Assembly: GCF_014651515.1 (NCBI RefSeq)
Contig: NZ_BMXA01000009.1
Location: 62,001 to 126,000 of the forward strand
Direction of reading: 5' to 3'
Length of the DNA stretch: 64,000 nt
DNA from: Arenicella chitinivorans
GTDB lineage: Bacteria > Pseudomonadota > Gammaproteobacteria > Arenicellales > Arenicellaceae
Within the stretch, counting starts at the first letter, position 1. Each line of letters starts with the position of its first letter. The notes beneath the pieces were generated by a model. That model did no database searches. It saw only the letters and a list, made by a program, of their open reading frames with translations, and was not told the origin of the DNA. Position numbers and translations under genes: made by a program. Of the stretch, positions 26,386-36,500 are shown piece by piece.

Positions 26386-28935
26386 ATGCAAATTATTAAG
26401 CCACTTAAACTCGGACTAATTCATCGCGCACTGTATTTAGATGGGCGTCACCAGCTATGTGTTTCACCGTTGTTGTGGTTTTCCTTGTCTGACGGCACCG
26501 TCGTTCCGGAACAGCTTGCGTGGAACAAGATGATGGCCTGTTTGGACGAGGGCACTGTATTGGATACCGGCGCGCCTAAACAGTTCCCTGAAGTATTGCT
26601 CTCTGGCAAGGCGTATGCTCGTAATCCCAAAAAAGCTGTCTCAATGGAGGTGGGAGTCAGGCTAGGGGATAAATTCGAAAAACGCGTGCAGGTCGTTGGT
26701 GAGCAGTCTTGGTTATTTACTGATCAAGGCTGGACCCTCACACAAGAAGCACCTTTTGACGAGATGGATTTGACCTGGAAAAACGCCTTCGGTGGCAATG
26801 GTTTTGCTGAAAACACCGTAGGGCAGGGTTTCATTAGCCCCGACGAAATGCGCAATCTTGCTGTCGGCGCAAGCGTGTCTAGACCAAGCCTACGTGCCAT
26901 AAACGAAACGCAGCGTAGACCGGAAGACCGAATGACGGCTTCGTGTTTTGGCCCCGTTGCCATTACTGCACCAAGTCGCGTTACACGCGCTGGCACATAT
27001 GACGATGACTGGCTGGCGAATCACTATCCTGGACTTCCTCCGGATCATGACCCAGCCGTATTTAACACCGCGATGGCGGACCAATGGATTCATGGCAAGG
27101 TACAAGGCAACGAGTCATTCGAACTGTGGGGTGTTAGTCCGACCTCGCCTACGATCCAGGGTACGCTGCCCAATGTTCATGTACGTGCATTTGTAAGGAA
27201 GCATGCCCAGACCAGCCTCGAAGAAGTCTCAACGCGGATCGATACCGTATGGTTTTTCCCTGACCAAGACGTTGGTTTGATGGTGTATCGTGGCTTATCG
27301 GATATTGACGACAGTGATGCTTTGGATATTGCATCACTGATGCTCGCATATGAGAGTCAAAAGGATGCACCTCGGTCTCAAGCTGAGTACCAGAAAATTT
27401 ACGCAGCCAGAACAGACCATCAGACCGCGATAGCTCATGTGCTCAATGAAAGTCAGCTTTCCCCACGTAAATCCAAGGAAGAGCAGGCTCGACTAGACGC
27501 AGAAAAACTCGATTCCCAAAGTCAGTTGCACGCTCAAGTAGCGCAATCCAAACAGGCGATTCTTGACAGAGTTGATCCCGATGCAAGTATTGCCGAAGCC
27601 GTGCAGCAAACGCCAACCAAAATATTAGTGCCCCCGGTTCCCAAGCAAGCGATTCAACGCGGCGATGTCGATTTAACCGACACCTTGCAAGCTTTAACAC
27701 GGCTAGCCGAGCAGGCAAAGTCCGACAGCGAGTCTAAACTTGAATCTTTGGATCTAACGCCCAGCGAGTCGCCAACCGAACAACCACTCACAACAAGCGA
27801 CTTAGGACGACGATTCGACGCAATACAAGCCGCACCAGATGTAGGTATTTCTTCTGAGAAACAACAACATCTGCATTCTTTAAGTATCACGGGCCGTCGC
27901 CTAAGTCCGACTGATACCACTGCTTCGGACCAACTTACTCAGACAGCTAGGCAACGACTGCGTGAGGCGGTACTGTCAGCAATGGCTCGAGGCCAATCGT
28001 TGGCTGGGTTGGATTTGAGCGGCGCGGATTTGCGGGACCTTGATTTCACAGGTGCGGACTTAGAAACAACGCAATTTGAAGGCGCTGACTTAACGGGGTG
28101 CCTATTTACCGGCACCAACCTCAAGGATGCCGTGTTCACAGGGGCGAAGCTGGATCACGCTAACCTCAACCAGTGTCAATTGGGCGGTGCTAATTTTTCA
28201 AAAGTAACAGCCGCTAATTGCCAGTTTAAACATGCAAAAATTGGCGCCACGATGACACTCGAAGCGAATTTCACGCGGTGCGACTTCAGTGGTGCCAAAC
28301 TTGACGGCGCGTCGTTTATCAATAGCCATTTCACTGATTGTTTATTGAATGGCTGCCTATTGAACAATGTCCGTTTCATGCAATCTGCATTTATCAAGAC
28401 ATCATTCATCGGCGCGACATTCTTTCAGGCGATGTTCCTTGATTCATCGCTTACGGCGAACTCGTTTCAACAGAGCATCATTACGCGCAGCATCTTTGCG
28501 CAGGTTAACGCCGCCGAAGTAGACTTCCAACATGCTGCGCTCGATCGTGTGCAGTTCGGCGGCGCATGCGCTTTGGTCGGAGCCAACTTTTCCAGCGCAA
28601 CAGCAAACATTATTGGATTTCAGGGTGCCGACCTAACCGAGTCGAATTTTGCGAACGCCGCGATAAAGCAAGGCAACTTTACTGACTGCCCCTTGAATAG
28701 AGCCGACCTGCAAAGCGCGGCGTTTTACCAGTGCGTATTCTCAGGGGCGCGGTTCGATAATACTTATGCCCGGCAGGCAAACTTTGCCGAATCCCTCATG
28801 CGTAAAAGTCGCTGGCGTCAATCGGAACTAAATTGTGCGGAGTTTTTTGGGGTAAACGCCAAAGAGAGTTCGTTTGATCAGTGTAACCTGACCGATGCCA
28901 AGAACCTACCAAGCCACATCGAGGTTCGAATATGA
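26386..28935 (+). CDS. DUF2169-pentapeptide repeat fusion, T6SS cargo adaptor candidate
   Basis: An 849-residue protein. Residues ~15-320 match DUF2169 (ALYLDGRHQLCVSPLLWFSLSDG, then MDLTWKNAFGGNGF and NIHYPGLPPDHDPAVFNTA-like segments), a T6SS-associated domain usually encoded beside PAAR-like tips. Residues ~330-520 are a charged, Gln/Ser-rich linker. From residue 540 to the end, pentapeptide repeats (A(D/N)LXX, e.g. LDLSGADLRDLDFTGADLE) form a right-handed quadrilateral helix. It starts 4 nt after vgrG and overlaps the next pentapeptide gene (ATGA). Probably assembles or loads the spike; mechanism is inference. Confidence 0.87.
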   Translation: MQIIKPLKLGLIHRALYLDGRHQLCVSPLLWFSLSDGTVVPEQLAWNKMMACLDEGTVLDTGAPKQFPEVLLSGKAYARNPKKAVSMEVGVRLGDKFEKRVQVVGEQSWLFTDQGWTLTQEAPFDEMDLTWKNAFGGNGFAENTVGQGFISPDEMRNLAVGASVSRPSLRAINETQRRPEDRMTASCFGPVAITAPSRVTRAGTYDDDWLANHYPGLPPDHDPAVFNTAMADQWIHGKVQGNESFELWGVSPTSPTIQGTLPNVHVRAFVRKHAQTSLEEVSTRIDTVWFFPDQDVGLMVYRGLSDIDDSDALDIASLMLAYESQKDAPRSQAEYQKIYAARTDHQTAIAHVLNESQLSPRKSKEEQARLDAEKLDSQSQLHAQVAQSKQAILDRVDPDASIAEAVQQTPTKILVPPVPKQAIQRGDVDLTDTLQALTRLAEQAKSDSESKLESLDLTPSESPTEQPLTTSDLGRRFDAIQAAPDVGISSEKQQHLHSLSITGRRLSPTDTTASDQLTQTARQRLREAVLSAMARGQSLAGLDLSGADLRDLDFTGADLETTQFEGADLTGCLFTGTNLKDAVFTGAKLDHANLNQCQLGGANFSKVTAANCQFKHAKIGATMTLEANFTRCDFSGAKLDGASFINSHFTDCLLNGCLLNNVRFMQSAFIKTSFIGATFFQAMFLDSSLTANSFQQSIITRSIFAQVNAAEVDFQHAALDRVQFGGACALVGANFSSATANIIGFQGADLTESNFANAAIKQGNFTDCPLNRADLQSAAFYQCVFSGARFDNTYARQANFAESLMRKSRWRQSELNCAEFFGVNAKESSFDQCNLTDAKNLPSHIEVRI

Positions 28936-29996
28936 ATTTGCTCGAATTGAGTCGGCATGTTGAGGCTGGCCAGCCCCTAGTAAATGTTGATCTATCAAAT
29001 CGTGACCTGAGTCAGGTCACGCTCAATGGCGGCGTTTTTCATAATGTAAACCTAGCCGGTTCACGTCTGAATGGGCAGACCATGAATAACTGCATCTTTG
29101 TCGAGTGTGATTTGTCTCGTTGTGAATTTCTGGGTTTGCATCTCGAAAAAACACGCTTTGTCAGCTGTCAACTCTCAGAACTTGCCTTTGCAGCTGGACA
29201 TATGACTGAGTGCGCATTAATGAAATGTCAATTTACCGGTACACAGCTTGAGGAGATTCATATCTCGCGCTGTCAGATTGCCGAATGCGATCTCTCAAAC
29301 TCGGTTTGGCGCGCTGTGACGATAGACACCTCTGCATTGCTGCAAAATACGGTTACCGATCTGCGCATCCTTGGCGGGAAACAAGTGAATGTAGCCTGGG
29401 CAAAGACAGATTTTAGCCGGATTGAATTTGATCCGTCGCACCTTGAGCAGGCGCTATTCGTGGGTAGCCGTCTTACTGCGTGGTCGTTTCAAGACCGTTA
29501 TCTGCTTCGCTGCAACTTCTCAGAGTGCGAAATTGTGGAATCAGATTTTCGTGGTGCACAGATGGAGCAATGCATCTTCATTCAGGCAAAGCTGGAAGCG
29601 TGTGATTTCGGCGGGACTAATCTGACTCAGTCAATATTCAGCGAGGCCAATATTGAGCATTGCCAGTTTGGCGCAGCCAATTTATCCATGGCCTGTTTTC
29701 AGAATGCCAACATCAAACAATCCCGATTTAAGGGTTGTGATCTTCAATGTGCGAATTTTAGTTATGCATCAGTTGCTGACAGCGTGTTTTCCAATGCACG
29801 CCTAGATCGCAGCACATGGGCGCGTGCACAACTGTATCAGTGTGATTATCAAAACGCCGAGGCAAGCCACTTGAACGCCTTTGGCATGCTGGTCGAGCAC
29901 GCCAGCGCCGAGGTATTCCTAACCGCCACTCCCACGCCGGAGCTGGCCGGTCGAGCCGAAGCAGAAAGGTTATTAGTACAACGAGGTCTCATCTAA
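28932..29996 (+). CDS. Pentapeptide-repeat protein, second T6SS adaptor candidate
   Basis: A 354-residue protein consisting almost entirely of pentapeptide repeats (for example NVDLSNRDLSQVTLNGGVFH and CDLQCANFSYASVADSVFSN), interrupted only by a short loop near residues 150-165. Many repeats carry Cys (CDLSRCEF) which is common in such helices. It overlaps the DUF2169-pentapeptide gene by 4 nt and its stop abuts the DUF3540 start, so it is part of the same translational unit. It presumably pairs with the pentapeptide half of the upstream protein. Function unknown. Confidence 0.85.
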   Translation: MNLLELSRHVEAGQPLVNVDLSNRDLSQVTLNGGVFHNVNLAGSRLNGQTMNNCIFVECDLSRCEFLGLHLEKTRFVSCQLSELAFAAGHMTECALMKCQFTGTQLEEIHISRCQIAECDLSNSVWRAVTIDTSALLQNTVTDLRILGGKQVNVAWAKTDFSRIEFDPSHLEQALFVGSRLTAWSFQDRYLLRCNFSECEIVESDFRGAQMEQCIFIQAKLEACDFGGTNLTQSIFSEANIEHCQFGAANLSMACFQNANIKQSRFKGCDLQCANFSYASVADSVFSNARLDRSTWARAQLYQCDYQNAEASHLNAFGMLVEHASAEVFLTATPTPELAGRAEAERLLVQRGLI

Positions 29997-30545
29997 ATGA
30001 ATGCACTACTCACGTTAGCAACAGCCGCGTCGACTGACCAATCAGCGACACTTTCTTTTGATTACATCAAGGCAGTCAACCAGGGCTCGGTGACCCTCGA
30101 TGAACAACACGTTGCCAGAGTGGCGCATGGTCTCGGCATACGACTCGGAGTAGGGGATTATGTTGCAGTTCTAGACACACCTGAGGGTAAGTTTGTTGTC
30201 GCACTGCTCATAGCAGCACCTCGCGAGCAAGCCTACTTCGAGCTGCCATTCGCTGAACAGCTTCAGATTCGCGCTAGACACGTTGATGTTACCGGGGACG
30301 AGTCGGTGACAGTACGCAGCGCGTCGGACATCACCATGGAATGTGGCCAGCACATTCGACTTACTTGTACCAATTTGTTTTTGACCGCCCTAGATTCAAT
30401 GGTCAACGTCATGCGCCATTGGGTGAGTAAGTTTGACACCGGCTTGATTCGAGCAGACCAAGTCCTTCATTCAGACGCGGAGAATCACATTATTACCGCA
30501 AACAAGGATCTGCGATTAGATGCTGATCGTATCAATATGGGGTAG
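29997..30545 (+). CDS. DUF3540 protein, T6SS spike-associated
   Basis: A 182-residue protein. It begins with an OB-like beta segment (VARVAHGLGIRLGVGDYVAVLD), continues with FVVALLIAAPREQAYFELP and a beta-helix-like region (IRARHVDVTGDESVTVRSASDITMECGQHIRLTC), and ends with ENHIITANKDLRLDADRINMG. DUF3540 genes co-occur with DUF2169 and DUF4150 in T6SS loci; the beta-helical look is like VgrG C-termini, so it may extend or cap the spike. It starts immediately after the preceding stop (TAA-ATG). Confidence 0.78.
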   Translation: MNALLTLATAASTDQSATLSFDYIKAVNQGSVTLDEQHVARVAHGLGIRLGVGDYVAVLDTPEGKFVVALLIAAPREQAYFELPFAEQLQIRARHVDVTGDESVTVRSASDITMECGQHIRLTCTNLFLTALDSMVNVMRHWVSKFDTGLIRADQVLHSDAENHIITANKDLRLDADRINMG

Positions 30546-30547
30546 TT

Positions 30548-30946
30548 ATGTTTCAAAATACCTTCTTTCCAGCTATTCATTTTGCGTTCCCAGATGTGTG
30601 CAATACCCCGACGCCAGCGGGTCCGGTGCCGATTCCATACCCGAATATCGCACTGACATCGACGTCAATTCCGACCGTCTTCAATCAGTTCATTCAGGCC
30701 ATGCCAATTCATAATTTAATGACAATGGCCTACATCAGTAACGGAGATAATCCGGGCGTTTTGGGTGGCGTTGCTTCGGGCATGGTGATGGGCCCTGAGC
30801 GCCACATTCTGGGAAGTTTCAAAGTGTTCGCCACGGCTTTTCCGGTGGTGAAGATGTTAATGCCAACCGAGCAGAATGGCCCGATGGGAAATATGGTTGG
30901 CGCCACCCTGTCACCCAGTCAACTCAAAGTGATGGTGTTGACATGA
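30548..30946 (+). CDS. DUF4150 PAAR-like tip protein
   Basis: A 132-residue PAAR-like protein expected to cap the VgrG spike. It has the family opening HFAFPDVCNTPTPAGPVPIPYPNIALTS, then NPGVLGGVASGMVMGPERHILGS and PVVKMLMPTEQNGPMGNMVGATLSPSQLKVMV. There is no C-terminal toxin extension, so effectors would be delivered through other contacts such as the adaptor set upstream. The gene overlaps tssJ by 4 nt (ATGA). Confidence 0.87.
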   Translation: MFQNTFFPAIHFAFPDVCNTPTPAGPVPIPYPNIALTSTSIPTVFNQFIQAMPIHNLMTMAYISNGDNPGVLGGVASGMVMGPERHILGSFKVFATAFPVVKMLMPTEQNGPMGNMVGATLSPSQLKVMVLT

Positions 30947-31437
30947 ACAACGCAGTAACACAAAGCCTGTTGCTCTCGATGATGATGGTCAGTCTATCCA
31001 GTTGTACGCAACTTGAATTGGTATTGCCACGCTACAGTGACAACGCAATTCAAACCGTACATTTAGTCGCGACCGATGACGTGAATCAATCTACGGCAGT
31101 TGCAGTGGATCTTGTCTTTCTGTTTGAGGACACGCTGGTCACACAACTTAGCAAATACACCGCACGCCAGTGGTTTACCGAACGCCGACAATTTCAACTT
31201 CAATATCCCGGTAAATTTGTCGTTTTCTCATATGAGCTGGTGCCGGTGTCACAAGTCATTCTCAAACCAGACAAAGAGCACAGCAAATTCCCGATTCCCT
31301 ACCAGAAGGCCTACAAGGTGTTGCTGTTTGCAAACTACCTGAAAGAGTCACCCGATTACACACTCGATATCTCACCGTTTAAGAAGCCGCGCATTACCTT
31401 AGACAAAGCCCAAATAGACATTGTTGAGACGAAATAG
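30943..31437 (+). CDS. tssJ: T6SS outer-membrane lipoprotein TssJ
   Basis: A 164-residue lipoprotein with signal ending LSSC (lipobox). The mature domain is a transthyretin-like fold: VHLVATDDVNQSTAVAVDLVFLFED, then LSKYTARQWFTERRQF and VLLFANYLKESPDYTLDI, all typical of TssJ. It anchors the TssM periplasmic domain to the outer membrane. The start overlaps the previous stop. Confidence 0.9.
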   Translation: MNNAVTQSLLLSMMMVSLSSCTQLELVLPRYSDNAIQTVHLVATDDVNQSTAVAVDLVFLFEDTLVTQLSKYTARQWFTERRQFQLQYPGKFVVFSYELVPVSQVILKPDKEHSKFPIPYQKAYKVLLFANYLKESPDYTLDISPFKKPRITLDKAQIDIVETK

Positions 31438-31463
31438 GATTCAACGCACTGAGGAATATACCG

Positions 31464-32813
31464 ATGCAACTTGTAAAACAACGTCAATTTCCAGTCCAGT
31501 GGCACGAGGGTATGTTGTTATCGCCACAGCATTTCCAGCAAGACCAGGCGTATCATGAGAACGAACGCATGCACCAACTGTCGTTGCTCGCGCCTTATTT
31601 TTGGGGATTAGTGCAACTGCGCTACGATGGCACGTCATTACTCTCGGGAACGTTACGTATTCGCTCTTTGTACGGCATGATGCCAGACGGTTTGGTGGTC
31701 AATCATGATGACAAGCTGGACGCCGAATTAACAATTGATCTGACGTCTTCAGTAGCCTTCGAACGCGAGGGCGCTGAGGCATTGGTGCACCTTGTTGTAC
31801 CCATCCGAGACAAAGGCGCGGCGCACCAGTTGTCTGAAATTCAACGCTTTGACTCAATGACGGACAACACACCAGTGGTTGATGAAAACACCGGAGAAAA
31901 CGGGGTAGAGGTGTATCGGCTCAAGCCCCGATTGAGCCTATTCGTTGGTGATACGCCTCCGGGTAAATATGTCGCCATGCCCATTATGCGGATTAAACGC
32001 GAAAACGATGGGACATTTAAACATACCCGCTATGTACCGCCGGTCCGAAGTGCTGGTGCCAGAGACATAACCAGTGCCGCCGCATTGTTCACCAACCTTG
32101 AACGACTGGTGCAAGGTATTCGTCAAAAGGCGATACAACTTGCAGGGATTTCCGCATCCGAAGCCAGTGGGTTGACACGATCGGTGCGAATGCGAAAACG
32201 CGAGATGTCCGAAATATTAGGCGCAGTCTTGCCGCCATTGGAGCTAGCGCTTAATTCAGACATTCACCCATTCGATGTCTACCGCACTTTTTGCGATGCC
32301 ATCGGAAAGCTGACACGGCTCACTGCCAATCCTGTTCCACCCGTGATGCCAATCTATGACCACAACGATCTTAATGTTGGCTTTAGTTCCGTTATTTCAT
32401 GGTTGGCTAGTCTGATCAGCACCATCAAGTCCGAGTTTCATCTGCTCAAATTTGATCAGCAAGATACGCTTTTTAGCATCATGCTACTCAAACAAAACGA
32501 CACAGATACGCTCACTATCGAATTACGCGGTGAGCGCGGGGTCACGGAGAAAGCGCTCATGGAATATGTGAAATCTGTGCGAATCGTCAGCGAATCTAAA
32601 CTCGACACCGCTGATCAAAAACGTCTGCTAGGGGCCCAGCGACGTATTTTGGCAAAACCGATCTTCGAGTCGGAGTCGGACCAAGAGCGGGTAGTCATTG
32701 TGATCGACACCACGGACAGCTATATCCGCTTTGGCGAGCGACTGGTTATTCGCAGTGCCAGTCAGCGGGACGACGATATCCTCCCAGAGTCTATCTGGTT
32801 GTACACGAGCTAG
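31464..32813 (+). CDS. tssK: T6SS baseplate adaptor TssK
   Basis: A 449-residue protein connecting baseplate and membrane complex. The family N-terminus VQWHEGMLLSPQHFQQDQAYHENER is nearly canonical, and LYGMMPDGLVV follows. The C-terminal neck/head region includes PFDVYRTFCDAIGKL and YIRFGERLVIRSASQRDDDILPESIWLY, as in other TssK proteins. An SD (AGGAATATACC) precedes the ATG; tssL follows 20 nt later. Confidence 0.95.
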   Translation: MQLVKQRQFPVQWHEGMLLSPQHFQQDQAYHENERMHQLSLLAPYFWGLVQLRYDGTSLLSGTLRIRSLYGMMPDGLVVNHDDKLDAELTIDLTSSVAFEREGAEALVHLVVPIRDKGAAHQLSEIQRFDSMTDNTPVVDENTGENGVEVYRLKPRLSLFVGDTPPGKYVAMPIMRIKRENDGTFKHTRYVPPVRSAGARDITSAAALFTNLERLVQGIRQKAIQLAGISASEASGLTRSVRMRKREMSEILGAVLPPLELALNSDIHPFDVYRTFCDAIGKLTRLTANPVPPVMPIYDHNDLNVGFSSVISWLASLISTIKSEFHLLKFDQQDTLFSIMLLKQNDTDTLTIELRGERGVTEKALMEYVKSVRIVSESKLDTADQKRLLGAQRRILAKPIFESESDQERVVIVIDTTDSYIRFGERLVIRSASQRDDDILPESIWLYTS

Positions 32814-32833
32814 GTGCGATTGAAAGGTATGCC

Positions 32834-33583
32834 ATGAACGCCGCACTGGAATGGAAAGAACTGAATAATATCGCTCTGTTCAAAGAGTTCTATTGCCGTG
32901 TTCGCCATGTTAAATCCATGATCATGCAAGGCGCTATCGACTGGCCCTCGATCACGGACGAAGATATTCCAGCTAATTTGTCTGAGCGGGAATCTACACG
33001 CTTGCTTTCCTCTTATCTGCGCGCTGCGTTGGCTAGTCAAACCGAATACGTGGCAAGTCACACCAGCCAGCTTGAATTCGCGGCTTACCGCGACGCGAGC
33101 TATTTGATGTGCGCGCTGGCCGACGAGATATTCTTGATTCAGCTCAATTGGTTTGGGCGACGATATTGGCATGAGTTTTCACTGGAATCGGGGGCGTTTT
33201 CCACCGCGATAGCAGGTGACGAATACTTTCGACGTCTTCAGACCTTGCTCAAGAAAGACGTACTGAGCCATTTCGAAAAACAGTTGGCAGCGTTGTTCAT
33301 TCTTACTTTGCAACTTGGTTTTAGAGGTCGCATACGCGGTAACGAAAAACTCGTGAAAACGTTGCTCGATAGATTGCTGCCTAAAACCGGTGTACCCAAC
33401 CAGACACCACACTTGTTCCCGGCCGCTTACGGGTCAATCGTTAACCCAACCAGCGCCACACGACTTGAGCCTTTTTCGCGCTGGCATAAGATCATCTTCT
33501 GGTCGCTGATTTCGTATCTCATCCTCACCAGTAGTGTCTGGCTTTGGATTTCCACTTCGTTCTTCCTCGGGTTGAGTGAGTGA
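32834..33583 (+). CDS. tssL: T6SS inner-membrane protein TssL (DotU-like)
   Basis: A 249-residue tail-anchored protein: a cytosolic helical bundle with YLMCALADEIFLIQLNWFGRRYW and GFRGRIRG, then one C-terminal span (ISYLILTSSVWLWISTSFFLGL). It lacks an OmpA/peptidoglycan-binding extension, so peptidoglycan anchoring must come from elsewhere. Its TGA overlaps the tssM start, supporting coupled translation. Confidence 0.92.
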   Translation: MNAALEWKELNNIALFKEFYCRVRHVKSMIMQGAIDWPSITDEDIPANLSERESTRLLSSYLRAALASQTEYVASHTSQLEFAAYRDASYLMCALADEIFLIQLNWFGRRYWHEFSLESGAFSTAIAGDEYFRRLQTLLKKDVLSHFEKQLAALFILTLQLGFRGRIRGNEKLVKTLLDRLLPKTGVPNQTPHLFPAAYGSIVNPTSATRLEPFSRWHKIIFWSLISYLILTSSVWLWISTSFFLGLSE

Positions 33584-36500
33584 TGGCGATGCTTCAGCAA
33601 ATACTGCTCGAATTCCGCCAAGTGGTGGCCGCATACCCTGCATTGGTTATTGTGTGCATCGTGCTGCTCATTTTTGCCGCGTTTCTATGGATATGGTTCA
33701 AAGTTCCCGCACAGCAAGTGAGCACCGAAGAAAGTGGTTTGTCTCGCGTTCTAAAACATTTCAAAGCACGAATCTATGCATTAATTGAAGTGTTCAGGGA
33801 AATTGTTCGTCAGGGCTTTAATCGCTCGCAGGAAGTCTACGATATACCGTGGTATTTGGTACTTAACCTCGTCGCAGATAAACCGTTGTTACGAACCATC
33901 TCACCCAGCAGCATACGTCGTATGGCACCGCGTTTTATGAATGCTGTTTTACGACAAACCAAGCAAAACAGGTGGTATTTTTTAAAAAGTCTCACCGTTT
34001 ACGACCTCATTGATACCGAATCTGGAAAACGGCTGGAGTCTGACATTCGGACCATTTGTGAGCGACGTCCTCAGAGGCCACTAGACGGCATCATCCTGTC
34101 GGTTCCGGGCCGATCACTTATCGATGCCGACACAGAGCAACTTGCCGCACTGATCGACAAGGCGCTCGTTGACCTCACCATCATTGACAGTAATGTGCCT
34201 TTTGAACTACCGATTTATTTCATTGTTAGTGAATGTGAGTCGATTAGAGGGTTCGACGCATTTCTGGCACAAAATTGGACGCAGCGTGATCAAATATTTG
34301 GCTGGTCTAGCGATCTCGATGTAAACGACCCATATCGCAGCCGATCTGTCTCAGACGCGTTCGCTTCGGTCATCAGAGACCTCAATCGCAATCAAGTTCT
34401 GATATCATCAAGCGTGCTGAAACTCGCAAAAGGCGACGATTTCGTCCTTCTTGATCAGGAGTTAAAACGCTTGCAAACCAAGCTGTCAACGCTCTGCGAT
34501 GCCTTGTTCAAAGCGACCACCTACAACAATCGTTTCTTATTCAGAGGACTTTACTTCACCGGTCACAACAACAATCAAACGCGCGCCAGTGACGACGTGT
34601 TTGTGGTAGAGCTATTTGAGAAGAAGATCGTCGCTGAATCAAACCTCGCAACACCAACTAACCAAGGGCTTTTATCTCACCAACGAATGCTAGCCCGCTA
34701 TAAAAGGGCGAGTACTGTTTCGTTAGTGGTGCTGTTTATCCTAGGGGCCTGGAGCTTGTGGAGTGTGAAATCACAGTTTGATACGGCAGGGAGTGCGTTA
34801 AACCAAGTTCGTCCATCAGCGTCCATCAATTCGACCGGGTATAACGATGTGTATCGTGTTCTGAATCAGTTAAGCACCGTGGATGCACGCTCTTTCTCTC
34901 GTGCAGCGCTACCGATCTCCTGGTTTTCCGGCGCTGATGACGAACTGATCAATAGCATCGCCGACAATCAGTTCGCAAAACAGGTCTTTCCGGCATTGGA
35001 GTGTCGGCTGTCACAGAACTTTAAGTCATTGATGGGATACCAGCCGCAACTAAACGAAGACGACATCAACCAACGGTTTCAGCAGTGGCCGTTTGTTAGC
35101 GTGTGGTTAGAGAAGCTCCACACGTTTCACCGGAGTAGACACGACTTTATTAGCTTATCGGAGCCTGCAAGGTATCAAAACCCGAACATTCTTACCGAGT
35201 TTTCCGAACTGATAAAAGCCCTCTACGGCATCAATCCTCCGCAAGGCTTCTTCCGTCGCAGCACGCTGTATGAAGCCGCGCTGAACCAATTGAACTATAA
35301 CTACGAGAGACCGAATCCGCGCTGCCCAGATCTGCCCGGAAGTGTGGATGGCGACTCATCAGATCTATTCTGGCGGCGAGTCGGTCAGACCAGTAACACC
35401 ATATACACACGGATTCAGGCGGACGCCGTCAGTCCGGTTAATGTGGTGAGTAGCGTGGGGGCAAGCGGGTCAACTTTGCTCAAGACCAGCATTGGCATGC
35501 TTGAGGGCAACGACTATGTACTTATGGATCGTTGGTTTGATTTCTTAGAACAAAACTGGATTGCACCACAAGAAAACTTAAATCCGTGTCAACGCATGTT
35601 TGAAAGCCTATCAAACATAAATGCTGTCTGGCTAAATCATTCAACGTCGAGCAGTCGAAACGCAAACAGCACCATAGGATTGTTTGAGTCTCGTCACTGT
35701 GAAGAAAACTTTGTTATCCAGTTGCTAAAGAATCAAAGCAACAATGGTTCCGCGTTGTTTGTACAAACCGAATTGGGCGAAATTGATTTCAGCGACCAGG
35801 TTAAAGCGTTTCGTAATAGCCTCGGTAGCGTTCAAGGTCTGGCATTTATGAGCGTAAATACCAACAATGCGCCGGTTACTCCGAAACAAGTTTCCTACTG
35901 GGACACGAATCATTTAGCCAACGCGATTGGTTACTATAAAGAATACGAAGCCTACGCCACGAGTAATTTTGGGGCCATAGCACTCTCCGAGCAAACCCCA
36001 GAATCCAGAGCAACCTATTTGCTCCAGCAAGACATGTTAATTCAGCTCAGAAGCGCGCTAAAGCAGGAGATTTCACTCGCAACGCGCATGTCAATCAGCG
36101 AAGTTACCCGTAAACAGAGCGGTAAGGCAACACCTGAGCAACAGCTCATTGCGCAAGTACAGAACTTTAATGAAGCCACACAACAGTTCTATCAACTAGG
36201 AAATATATTTAACCAGCTTGGCGTGCAAACTGACGCCAAGCTCTGGTCTAAACTGTCGCGGCAATCCGCTCTCATGATTCTTCGATCTGCAGATGAGCTA
36301 GTAGCGAGCAGTGGCTTGTACCAACCTAAGAATACATTTGACGCAACCCAACCTACGGCACTCGCTCGCCTGTACGGGTTGACGGACAAATCCAGTATGG
36401 ACGATTACTTACTGGCTCAACGCCAACGAGCACAGTTTATCGCGCTCAATTACACGCAAGGTCCAGTCACCTACCTTTTGAATACGGATTCAGGGCAGGG

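Noticed and set aside
28005-29900. Regular repeats considered as CRISPR or tandem DNA repeats
   Set aside because: The periodicity comes from 15-nt pentapeptide codons; no conserved repeat/spacer structure at DNA level.
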